A stretch of DNA of 10,288 nucleotides, taken from the NCBI GenBank assembly GCA_900617975.1, contig UZAE01013997.1:1-10288 (forward strand), given 5' to 3'. The DNA is from Rodentolepis nana. Taxonomy: Eukaryota; Platyhelminthes; Cestoda; Cyclophyllidea; Hymenolepididae. The position numbers and the translations under genes were made by a program. A model generated the notes under the pieces. It saw nothing but the letters and a program-made list of their open reading frames with translations, was not told the origin of the DNA and did no database searches. Shown here in pieces: positions 1 through 7,973 of this stretch (position 1 is the first letter of the stretch; each line of letters starts with the position of its first letter).

Positions 1-77
1 TAGACTTTTTTGCCGTATGAGTATACGTTGCCCAGGGTGCAGCACGTGGAGGTAAGTCTATCGCACACCCCTCTCTG
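1..77 (-). repeat. Repeat family copy 1 (one end, cut by window start)
   Basis: The reverse complement of this stretch matches the starts of the two copies at 9037 and 9348. By eye, about 69 of 77 bases agree with the first and 68 of 77 with the second. It lies in the opposite orientation to both. Similarity stops at the CTCTCTG ending at 77, which corresponds to the CAGGGA start of the other copies, so 77 is a real family boundary and the rest of the copy lies left of the window. The core contains CACGTG and, on the plus strand, GGAGGTAAGT, which resembles a 5' splice donor. The terminal CAGAGAGGGGTGTG recalls a DNA-transposon end, but no transposase or second end is visible. I do not recognise the family. 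Confidence 0.85.
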
Positions 78-2572
78 AACATTGTTATGGCGACAGAGTA
101 CGACTTGGTTTTCAAATGATAACGCAGTTGGCACTACACACCAGGATGTTCTTGTGATTCAATCTCATTCAATTCAACCAAATATGGCCATGTTGTAATG
201 GAATATTAACGGGAGAGTTTAAAAATTCTAGGAATGGCATTTTGTGGAATTGTTGTCAGATACGATCTCAGCTATTTTATTAAATCTTATACATTCAATA
301 AGTGCAAAAAATGGTCCATGTACAGGCCGTCGAATAGGGAATGCTTTATTATCAAGAATTGAAACATACGTTAGTATTTTAAGTGTGGTATAGTGACGCA
401 TTTGTCATCTAATGATGACGGTCTGGTCTCACATTATCTGCTCAACATCGGCCACTTTCCCTACTCCATTGACTACTACTCGGGTTTTTTAAGCGGTTAT
501 TATTTAAAAGAGTAGAAAGAGAATTCGACATAATTCAGTGGTACTTCCCTAAACTCTGCCCAGTGCCATCTATTAATTGAAGGAAATCACCTATGGAAAG
601 TGACACTCTTCAAGTAATCCAATTAGACAGTATTCAATTAAAGGTGCTTTGTGGACTTCTGTTACTTTATCATATTATCGATTGATTAACTGCTTATTTA
701 AAGGATTCATCAAAAGAAGGCGTGACGGGGATTTTTATTGGCCCAATCCATTCAGTGCCCTATTTATCTCTATTTCCAATTAGCATCAATAAACACCTCG
801 CATAAAACCCCCTTAACGCCTAAAATTCGAAAGTCATAAGGTCATAAAATCTAATGTACCGAAAAAGAGACACCCAGAAGGCAGTAAAGAGAATAAAGTA
901 ATATTACCTAAGATTTAAAATCGTATTGGGTAACAAGGCTCGTCAACAGTATCTAAAGCTCACTTTAAATTGAGTAAATGAAGTTGATAGCGAAATGACG
1001 CGAAGTTAAATTCAAACTGATCATCTCAATTCAATGAGAACTTTGGATTAATTAGAATACTTCATTAAGTTTAAAACAATTTTTTCCCCATAGATTTTGC
1101 TCATTTGCCAACAAATCGGAGTGATCGACTATAGTCAGCTTAGTTTACTACATTTTGGAGGCTTCCAGTTGGCCTGAGAATCATCTAGGGCCACTATTTG
1201 TAGAGTCCACTTTGAATCCATCATTAACCCCGATGAACCATCTGATTAGAATGATTACTTTGTTTCGTCATTGCCTGATAGCTGGTTATAGTGTATCAAA
1301 GTATATCGGATGAAATTGTTCACTCTTTAATTGTCCAGTCATATCTGAATCAATAGGATTATCATGAGTTTAAGTATGTGCATACTCGGAAGAATATTCA
1401 ACGTTCACAACATACATACACATGTTGAAAATTACCTTTGATGTTTGTTATCGACCGAATACTATGTTGGCCGGAAATCATAATATCGCTTATTCAATCA
1501 ACTAAATGTCAGTCTTTCCATGGTTGGCCAAGCTTCAGAAAAAATTGATATGAACCTTGTTACTTACCCTGGAAAAATTTTGAGATATTCAAGTTAGAAT
1601 AGAATTCAGATCAATTTTCACATTTCATGTCGAATCAAATAGCCTCCCATTCGTTCAGTTACATGTCTTGATTAATACAAAACATATTTTTCCCAATTTG
1701 CAAAAGTTAACTTTTTATTCCAATTCTTATGTCAAGTTCATCTCTCTTCATAGATATTTTGACCACAAAAACAACTAATCTTTATGGCTTTCCATAATTT
1801 GTTGGATAATTAGTTATTTACACTCCTCTTTTTATTAGAAGAATACGACTCCAAGGACCAACAATTAACTTTAATTTTTGGAATAGGGGTACTTTAGAAA
1901 TGGATTTTCAAACTGGCATAAATACCATTAGACTAAAGGGTGGCGTATTACATAAGTTAGAGACTAGGTAAGAAGAATAGTTCATCATGCTTCAGTTAAT
2001 ATTCGCAAAATGACCTTCAGAGTAGTTTTCGTTTAGGTTCATTTGCTAAAAAGGTAATGGGATCACCTCATGATTATAATTCAATTATCCGAAGGATAGT
2101 ATATTTTCCAGAGTGTCTCTTAGATTTCTATCATTTCAAGACTGGATAGACATATGTATTTGCGGGATATATTATACTTTGTCCGCTACCCTGTGATGAG
2201 GAGTAGACAAATACTAAAGGTCAACTCAGCTGCTTGATTCCTCTGTAGCCTTAAAAGGTGATAATATTTTCAATTCAAAGCATATTTCCGAGAATGTGAC
2301 TCTTCACACTTGGATATAAGACTGCTATCCTTCGGCATATCTTATTGTCTTTTGATGCATTCATGACCTCCCAGTTAGATTTGATTAAAACTGAAGAAGA
2401 AAAAGGGAAATGAAAGACTTATAACTCAAGCGATGGCTTTGATAAACGAGATTAATTTCCTGATATTAATTCGAAACAGATTATAAATCATTTGTTTCCT
2501 GCTTAGTCAATAATTACAACGATAGTTTCGTCATAGGTGGTCTTATATGTCTTGGTGTGAGCATAGGAATCC
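78..2572. other. Long stretch with no recognisable gene
   Basis: All six frames are densely interrupted and I recognise no protein, RNA gene or transposon. The composition is AT-rich throughout. Small local structure includes a hairpin at 393-432, with GTCATC and GATGAC pairing around a TAAT loop and GTGA and TCAC at its ends. A 20-codon minus-strand frame near 437-496 reads protein-like but is too short to call. This could be intergenic or intronic DNA of a large eukaryotic genome. Confidence 0.6.
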
Positions 2573-2579
2573 GATAATC

Positions 2580-2744
2580 GATAATCCGGTGCATGAGGGG
2601 AAGGTAATAAACTTCTCTCGCGTGTGTCAAAAATATTTAAATAGGCTTTCTGGTAATATAATAATATGCATAACTTTTAAATGTTTAAAATTTATTCACA
2701 CACTGGGACAATTTTATTACTTTTAAATTGAAACACCGATTATC
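2580..2744. mobile_element. MITE-like foldback with degenerate terminal inverted repeats
   Basis: The left arm (about 2580-2645) and the reverse complement of the right arm (about 2681-2744) align over some 64 bases. Both begin GATAATC(C)GGTG, share GTAATAAA about 24 bases in, then GTGTGT about 18 bases further, then an AT-rich stretch with 11 of 16 matches. The agreement keeps register along the arm, unlike a chance AT-rich palindrome. The spacer of about 35 bases has no coding capacity. If the termini are read as GGTG...CACC, the flanks GATAATCC and GATTATCC form a near-perfect 8-bp direct repeat resembling a target-site duplication. That octamer is itself nearly palindromic, so the exact ends are uncertain. 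It is probably an old non-autonomous DNA transposon of unassigned superfamily. Confidence 0.55.
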
Positions 2745-2949
2745 CTTCTCCTCTTGGAAATCGAAATGGCTGCAGACGAGCACAACTTTAGGAATAGCTG
2801 TCCCTAAAATAATTATATCGGATGCGTCCATAGGAGGCAATGTATGAAGGGTTTTACTTCAAAATACCTAGAAACCGAGTATTATTAGAACCACAATCCA
2901 CGAATATTGATCTCTGATTGATTGAAGGCCTCTCTATACAGGCTCTCAC

Positions 2950-3038
2950 TTGTTGAAAAAAGGAGTCGATTGCACGCTCGCAATTTTCAGAATGTTCCGG
3001 ACGAATGCTAGATTTGTCGGCCTTTGGCAACATCATGC
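2950..3038 (-). CDS. Weak candidate exon, protein unknown
   Basis: On the minus strand an open frame begins with two ATG codons at 3036 and 3033 and runs to a stop at 2854. The first part is more GC-rich than its surroundings. It is preceded by a pyrimidine-rich TTCTTACTTCTGTTGTTGAG, a possible though suboptimal acceptor. It is followed by CAA|GTGAGA, a reasonable donor at 2949-2948. That would give an 89-base exon encoding a polar peptide beginning MMLPKADKSS. I recognise no domain. A 60-codon frame is not surprising by chance in 10 kb, so the case rests on the splice-like borders and composition. It could equally be meaningless. Confidence 0.2.
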
Positions 3039-3497
3039 CTCAACAACAGAAGTAAGAATTCTTCGAAATTGTTTTATGAAAATTTGAGTTTTCAACCTTA
3101 ATTTATAATTATGTGATCTTTCTTGTTTAGGCTTAAACGCTTTTTAGAGTGACATTTTGATAGATGAAGCTATAATGATTCTTTAGTTAATCACGACTTG
3201 AGGCATGCAGCAATAGGACATTTGTAGTTGTCGAAATTCATGGCATTTGTGTTAAAGTGCTTTACGATATAGTTTAACGTAAAGCTCTCAAACAGTCGAA
3301 AAGAGTCATCAGTATTGAATTCTGGTCAAAATTTACAAAGTTTACACCGTAAGATTTAAACAAGGAAAAGCTTAATATTTACTTTAACTTTAACTAATTC
3401 ATCTATAAAGTTATCATAGTAATTTTAACTGGCAAACATTGTTATATATAGATTTTAAAAGAAATAAACTTGTCGCTGTGAATCGGTTATTAAAATA
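3039..3497. other. AT-rich stretch without recognisable content
   Basis: No frame, RNA gene or repeat stands out. The sequence becomes strongly AT-rich towards 3350-3480. Confidence 0.5.
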
Positions 3498-3538
3498 ATG
3501 CATATCATGCGCCAAATAAATCTAATTTTTATTTCCAG

Positions 3539-3674
3539 GCTTCAAAGCACTTCTATAATCGTTAAAAATTTACTCATTTTCCAAAATACCACAGGAAATA
3601 AAGCCCACGGTATTGGGGCTCTGGCCAATAAGCAAAATTCAAAACGAAATCGGTCTATGAGTTCCACTCGGATA
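3539..3674 (+). CDS. Candidate internal exon, protein unknown
   Basis: The frame is open from an ATG at 3498 to a stop ending at 3683. The interval is bordered by TTTTTATTTCCAG (AG at 3537-3538), a good match to an acceptor with its pyrimidine tract. It ends at ATA|GTAAGT (GT at 3675-3676), close to a consensus donor. A second possible acceptor, ACCACAG, ends at 3594 and would shorten the exon to 80 bases. The 3595-3674 part is the more GC-rich and encodes a basic, serine-rich peptide containing NKAHGIGALANK. I recognise no family and can identify no partner exon nearby. An ATG start at 3498 is less attractive because the sequence between it and the acceptor looks intronic. Confidence 0.25.
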
Positions 3675-3683
3675 GTAAGTTGA

Positions 3684-4330
3684 AGGCCCGATTAAAGCAG
3701 ACAACTAATACTAAATGATATGTTGAGGGTAGGCGCATACGTGATTATCTCACCCTTCTTTTAGGTGTTAAACAATACTAATAGTGTGACTTAAAAGCTT
3801 TCCTAGAATTCCCAAGTAACCAGTCCAAACACACCTGAAGTTAGAATGCAGTAAGCAAGCTAAATACATATGCTTTACCATCTCAAGATTGAGATAGCTA
3901 ATGAGTCCCAATTTAATTTCAGGCTTAGTAGACAGGAACCGTTAGTAGATTTAAGTGATTGATATTTACTCATTGAGCGAGAGAAGCAGTTATTGTAGAG
4001 TTAGAGCTCAATAAACGTTAAAGATTCAATTTGAAAAAATATTTTTTAGAAGCCTTTAAAGACTTCCTTGAAAGATGAGAAATCGCGTGAGGTTAACTTT
4101 TCTCATGAATATGGAACGCTAATCGATTAGATAAATGGCCATTTTATTGCATGAACTAAGTATTTATTATGGCCATCTTCATACCGCTTGGCCTTGAAGA
4201 ATTTATCTGAAGCACTACGACTGTTTGCCTTATGGAAGGAATTTTCTGGAAATAGGTTTTTTTTCAAATTGAGTACTTTTAGAAAATCTTTGAGCTTCAC
4301 GCTTGAGGTAACGTAATGGAGAAGACTACT
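3684..4330. other. Unassigned stretch upstream of the mariner remnant
   Basis: Both strands are open for about 50 to 75 codons around 4127-4354. Neither translation resembles a known protein, and I could not find the mariner catalytic motifs that should precede the C-terminal fragment at 4331. Any upstream part of that transposase is deleted or decayed past recognition. Confidence 0.45.
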
Positions 4331-4546
4331 GATGCAACAAGCACTTGGTCTCAAAAGAATATGTTTTTGCTTTCAACTGTAAATTATTTTTTTTATTGCC
4401 TAAGAAATTTTTTCCAACGACTCGTTGGTTTAATGAAAGTGCCCGCCAACTTATGGAAAAGGGTAATTATCAGCATGGAATATATTTATTACCAAGACAA
4501 ATGGAAAACAAAAAATGCCATACGGGTTAATCATTATGTTGACTGA
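4331..4546 (+). pseudogene. Mariner-type transposase, C-terminal remnant (frameshifted)
   Basis: An open frame follows a stop ending at 4330. It contains FFLLPKK, then RWFNESA (about 4423-4443), then YQHGIYLLP with GIYLLP at 4477-4494, then a KKC near 4510. This order matches the C-terminal end of mariner (IS630/Tc1) transposases of the irritans/mellifera type, where a (K/R)WLNE-A segment is followed by a Y--GI--L-(R) segment and a KCI---G-Y-E ending. The expected ending appears in a different frame as IRVNHYVD, which stops at 4546, so one frameshift lies around 4500-4515. The stretch between FFLLP and RWFNE is shorter than in intact proteins, suggesting a small deletion. No DNA-binding domain or catalytic aspartates are visible upstream. 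Intact relatives are about 340-350 residues, and only about 65 remain here. Assignment is from remembered family patterns, not a search. Confidence 0.55.
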
Positions 4547-5160
4547 AATAATAGCAAATCTAGTCTAACCCCCCGCCAACCATTACCTCTGAAGATATGA
4601 GTAAAATTTTGGATAATTTATGATGTTAGGTTTGATTTTACTACCAAAACTTAAATATTATTATCCGAACAGAAGTTTACAAAGTTTTGAAAGTAATAGC
4701 AGCATTTGGTGAAAACGATCATTCATCTAGTATTAGGTGTCAGGCATGAAGCAATATTTTGAATAAATAAACTTTAAAATACTTCCACCTTTCCTAAAAA
4801 TATTTTAAATAATAATTTATGTAGATTCCTATCAGAATTCAATTTTCAACACTTAAGCATGCTCTGTTTATTGGGCGTCCATAATTCCACCCCACATCAA
4901 TCCCATCAAATTAAAAGCTTTTGACCTTTATTCAGTGAATAATGTGAAGTAGGGTATTTAAAATAAAGTGAATATATAGCATTTCTTATCTTTAAAATGA
5001 GAGCCAAATTTAATAGTAATTTCAATTACTTGACTGAAACATTTGCCTATTTTATCGAGTTAAAATTATTTATGCCTAAATACTATAAACCCAAAAGCTC
5101 CATACTTTAAGATTTGGCAATACATCTGCACTTCAAAAAACGTAGTTATGGTTTTGGCAG
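4547..5160. other. AT-rich stretch without recognisable gene
   Basis: All frames are short. The stretch contains a C6 run at 4568-4575 and several AATAAA-like strings, which mean little at this base composition. Confidence 0.5.
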
Positions 5161-5278
5161 TTTATAAAATTTTTGTTCTCCTATGAAATAATTTGCAAAG
5201 GCGACTCCACGTTAGCTTTCGAGCTAGCAATAAACATGACGGACTGTACCCCATGCAATGAAAGCATCACTGTCAATG
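5161..5278 (+). CDS. Candidate internal exon, cysteine-containing peptide
   Basis: A plus-strand frame is open through this interval to a stop ending at 5358. It has no ATG at its beginning; the first ATG is at 5236, so an internal exon is a better reading than a complete gene. It follows GGTTTTGGCAG (AG at 5159-5160) and ends at AATG|GTGAGT (GT at 5279-5280), a good donor match. The interval is clearly less AT-rich than its neighbours. The peptide includes CKGDSTLAFEL and then NMTDCTPCNESITVN, with three cysteines and two N-X-S/T sites (NMT, NES), which would suit a secreted or extracellular segment. I cannot name a family and no neighbouring exon is evident. Confidence 0.3.
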
Positions 5279-5358
5279 GTGAGTTACCTGTCATGCTCAA
5301 ACATTTGATGAAGCAAATCAGTTATGACAGTTTTCTTACAATTCCTTCGTTGAAATAA

Positions 5359-5697
5359 TTTGATTGAGCATATTTTATTAGTTCACAAGTAATGTTGCAT
5401 TCGTTATTTAAACACAGCAATATTTAACTAGTTAAAATAATGAGATTTTAATAGCAGTAATAATTATTTACTATAAAATGAGATTTAAAAAACCCATGTT
5501 GTGTTTAGCCACCATTGATTTTAATAATTGATTATTGGCTTTGAGCAATAAATCAATGAAATACAATAATTTTTGCAAAAAATCGATTAGCATTAATTAA
5601 AATTAAGTTTATTTGCTAAAAGAATTCCAGAGTTTTTTTTTATATTTTCCTGCATTTCTAATGAGAGTTAAGGGAAAATTACGGGGTTTTACTAATG
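5359..5697. other. Very AT-rich non-coding stretch with a small hairpin
   Basis: This contains a 14-bp perfect palindrome (5423-5436) and a hairpin in which TTGATTATTG (5528-5537) pairs with CAATAAATCAA (5546-5556), leaving one bulge and an 8-base loop. CATTGATT at 5513 can alternatively pair with AATCAATG at 5551. No coding frame is evident. Confidence 0.5.
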
Positions 5698-5801
5698 TAC
5701 GAATGTGAAAAAGAGCGAAGTTTTTTCGATCTAAACTGAATTCTATTCAGTCGCTCTGATATTTCCTACGAATTTCTACATTTTCACTCCCCCCCCTCGT
5801 A
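5698..5801. repeat. Nested imperfect foldback with C8 run
   Basis: Several inverted segments nest around a common axis. TACGA at 5698 pairs with TCGTA at 5797, GTGAAAA with TTTTCAC (5782-5788), AGAGCGA (5712-5718) with TCGCTCT (5751-5757), and an inner CTGAAT (5736-5741) with ATTCAG (5745-5750) around a 3-base loop. The right half carries about 25 unpaired bases and an eight-cytosine run (5789-5796). It could be a decayed small foldback element or a folding RNA segment. No coding content or flanking direct repeat was seen. Confidence 0.4.
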
Positions 5802-6657
5802 TTTCGGTATGTGATTAATATATAATCAAAACCCTCATTCGAAAGCATCAACAGGATAAATCATTTTAGGTAAATTTAAAACAAAATATAGCACCAGCAA
5901 CCAGAAAAGTGAAACAGAGCCAAATTAATTCGGTCTTTTGACAGTAATTCATTCATTCGGAATTTTTTTTGATGATTTTTCACGTTTGAAAAAACTCATG
6001 AATCTGCTACTTAGCTTGAATAGAAATTGAAAAAATCTTGGTTTTTCACTTTATAATATCGTAAAATAATATTTTCGTGGATTCTCTATAATGAACATAT
6101 TAAATTATCATTTTAGGAACTCGTTAAACGCATGTTTTCGAATAATTATGTTGGATAGTCACACTGAGTTAACTCCGACGTTAATTTATTTGTTCCATTG
6201 TTGTTCAAACTCGATAATAAAGTCACTTTAGGCAACAAGTTAAACATGATCTATATATTCTTTCATTGAAAAGGAAGAAAATTTGGAGATAATTAGTAAA
6301 AGGGGAACGGGATTTTTGAGCAACCAGTTTCTAGCTCCTAAGAACATGTACAAAAATCATTTGAGGATACTCATTGTGAATCTAATTTCCATGTTATGGA
6401 AGACTTTCAGATATGCGGCTTTTCAACAACCCGTTAACGAGGCCTACAAAAGACATTAGAAGTCATCAGAAGTTCTTTTTAAACGACGACCCACCCACCA
6501 CCCTCTAGTCAATAGTGATCGCGTTGAAAGTGCAGTAGTATCGCCTTCCTGTTTTCGATCAAAATCACTTGATTTGGGAGCTTATATTTCTGGAGGTAGG
6601 AATCGGCATTGACGGACTAAACTAGACTTCATCGTCACTCATGCATTAATGTGGTCG
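5802..6657. other. AT-rich stretch without recognisable gene
   Basis: All six frames are interrupted. A C/A-rich tract (GACGACCCACCCACCACCC) lies near 6484-6503. Nothing else was recognised. Confidence 0.5.
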
Positions 6658-6728
6658 TAAATCGCGTCGGATAATTCTAATCAATATCAGGAAGGGTGAT
6701 TAAATTAGCTTTCCCATAAGAGCGATTT
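6658..6728. repeat. Small imperfect foldback
   Basis: AAATCGC (6659-6665) pairs with GCGATTT (6722-6728). Inside it TAATTCTAATCA (6672-6683) pairs with TGATTAAATTA (6697-6707) with one bulge, around a 13-base loop. The two stems share an axis. Short AT-rich stems like the inner one arise easily by chance, so this is only modestly supported. Confidence 0.3.
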
Positions 6729-6882
6729 TATTTTATCTATCTGCTACTCAAACGTAGTGATTTGTGATTCAGATTTACAGTTGTCTCATTAATCACCATA
6801 CACCAAAATCACACAAACCATTGATAGCTAAATCTAATTTATTTATCTTTTAAACTTTACATTACCAGACTCTGCTTTATAC

Positions 6883-6896
6883 CAGTGGTGTCAAAT
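6883..6896 (+). mobile_element. hAT-like terminal sequence
   Basis: CAGTGGTGTCAAAT matches the well-known end motif of many hAT-superfamily transposons (CAGTGGTGTCAAA). The eight bases before it, CTTTATAC, would be the target duplication. I found neither the opposite end (ATTTGACACCACTG) nor a second CTTTATAC downstream in the window, and no hAT transposase. It may be one surviving end of an old insertion, or coincidence. Confidence 0.25.
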
Positions 6897-6899
6897 ATT

Positions 6900-7391
6900 A
6901 TATTAAATTGTCCCAAGTGTAAAGCAAAGTTTACGTGTGATTACCCCAATTTAGAATACTTATGTCCGGCTCAATTACTTGACATATTTGTTTATTTTAA
7001 TTGAAATGTCGTCTATATACCTTTGAGAATGATCTGGAGGTTTATAGGAAATTGTAGAGGATTGATCAGGGTCATTACATGAAGACCGAACTTCCTTCCA
7101 AAAAATATTTGATTATAAAAAAACTATATTGGTTATAATCCAGAAATATCGATTTTTTCTCTCTCGGAATTGCATAACTAGACCATGTGACCACTTCACT
7201 ATTACGCATTGAGTTTTGTCCTCATAAATCTGCTAAGACATATACATGTATATAAGTGCAACATGGTGTGAACGTTAAATTTCGTTCATTGAACCAAGTG
7301 ACTAAGGTGAAAGAGGTCTCGTGTGAATACAGAGAGGCAAGTCAATATACTATTTTTATAGAAAAGGAGTAAGTGTAGAATATCGCGAATA
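6900..7391. other. Stretch beyond the transposase remnant, unassigned
   Basis: If the transposase at 7392-7869 were complete, its catalytic domain would lie here on the minus strand. I translated the minus strand and saw no FSDE- or DNA-P-H-type mariner motif. GATTATAA (about 7112) and TTATAATC (about 7134) form an 8-bp stem. A 14-bp palindrome, ATATACATGTATAT, lies near 7239. Confidence 0.45.
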
Positions 7392-7869
7392 TTACGCAAT
7401 CCATCGCGTCTCAGCATGTTTTGGGAAACTCTTGCCAAACCATTTGGGGGTTTTCCCCCCAATTGTATTACAAATGTCCATTTCAAACTTTTCTATTTCC
7501 TTTGTGATGTCCATAGGTTGTAGTATTTGCATCACCTTTACTTTGTGCGCTCGTATATTCAACTGCTTCAACGTTTTCTGACATGGCCTTTGTTTGGAGT
7601 TTAGTTGGAAGGATAGATATCTAGCTGATTTCCGCGGACATCTTAGCAAGGTCACGATAAATATTCCCGGTTGAACAGACCGGTTGCATACGGTTATGTT
7701 TAGCATTAACAAGTGAACCTGTAGCTCTGGGATTACTCTTTATTTTTAGGTCAACACTTTAAGTGGGAGCAGTTGCCTGTGGATATTTTGAGACGAACCT
7801 TTGATTTAACCTTTTAAATGATTTACATTTCAAATAAGTTTCAACGATAAACGCATGTTTACCCATCAT
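7392..7869 (-). pseudogene. DUF4817-type mariner-like transposase, N-terminal half, broken
   Basis: Reading leftward from ATGATGGGT at 7869, the frame gives FIVETYLKCKSF (residues 7-18) and KYPQATAP (28-35), then an in-frame TAA at 7761-7759. It continues in the same frame with ATGSLVNAKHNR (7725-7690). At about 7640 the similarity shifts by one base into another frame: PRKSARYLSFQL (from 7637), LKQLNIRAHKVKVMQ, then LQPMD ending at 7509. This is the order of the helix-turn-helix region (DUF4817) and following PRKS-R-LS / LK-L--RPYKVQ--Q-L---D segment of arthropod mariner-like transposases. Recognisable similarity ends near 7485; the frame stops at 7392. The DDE catalytic domain is absent. 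One stop, one frameshift and the missing second half make it non-functional. The family call is from pattern recognition, but the agreement across three blocks is strong. Confidence 0.8.
7821..7853. repeat. Direct repeat unit A (pair with 7904-7936)
   Basis: ATTTACATTTCAAATAAG... matches 7904-7936 in 27 of 33 positions at a spacing of 83 bases. On the minus strand it encodes the FIVETYLKCK block of the transposase remnant. Confidence 0.7.
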
Positions 7870-7973
7870 TCACTGATGAAAATTTCGCATAATATTGCAA
7901 ACAATTTACATCTCAAATAATTTTCCACAATGAATGGTCTTTGTTCAATTGAAAATTGCTTTCTGCGGGACTG
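7866..7973 (-). pseudogene. Second copy of the transposase N-terminal segment
   Basis: Immediately upstream of the ATG at 7869, a minus-strand frame reads FSIEQRPFIVENYLRCKLF and then FIS before a TGA at 7868-7866. It is clearly homologous to FIVETYLKCKSF...FVS of the following copy, and EQR-FIVE-Y is a typical beginning for this transposase group. The two copies lie 83 bases apart and so are in different frames. The result is a doubled N-terminus, from a local duplication or from two diverged elements brought together. No ATG was found at the start of this segment, and similarity upstream of 7973 is not evident. Confidence 0.65.
7904..7936. repeat. Direct repeat unit B (pair with 7821-7853)
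   Basis: This is the second member of the pair. On the minus strand it encodes the FIVENYLRCK block. Four of the six differences from unit A are transitions (T/C, G/A, A/G and C/T), and the conserved peptide suggests shared descent from a coding sequence. Confidence 0.7.

Noticed and set aside
87..119. Ten-codon ATG frame just after repeat copy 1
   Set aside because: Too short, with no supporting conservation or splice signal.
437..496. Minus-strand peptide VVVNGVGKVADVEQIM
   Set aside because: It reads like protein, but the frame is only about 20 codons between stops, and no neighbouring frame continues it.
4127..4354. 75-codon minus-strand open frame
   Set aside because: It is antisense to an equally open plus-strand frame, resembles no family, and overlaps the start of the mariner remnant on the other strand. 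Chance is sufficient.
5423..5436. 14-bp perfect palindromes (here and near 7239)
   Set aside because: One or so is expected by chance in 10 kb of AT-rich DNA, and neither is linked to another feature.
7286..7486. 66-codon minus-strand frame overlapping the transposase end
   Set aside because: It overlaps the frame that carries the transposase similarity, in a different register, and I cannot align it to the family with confidence.
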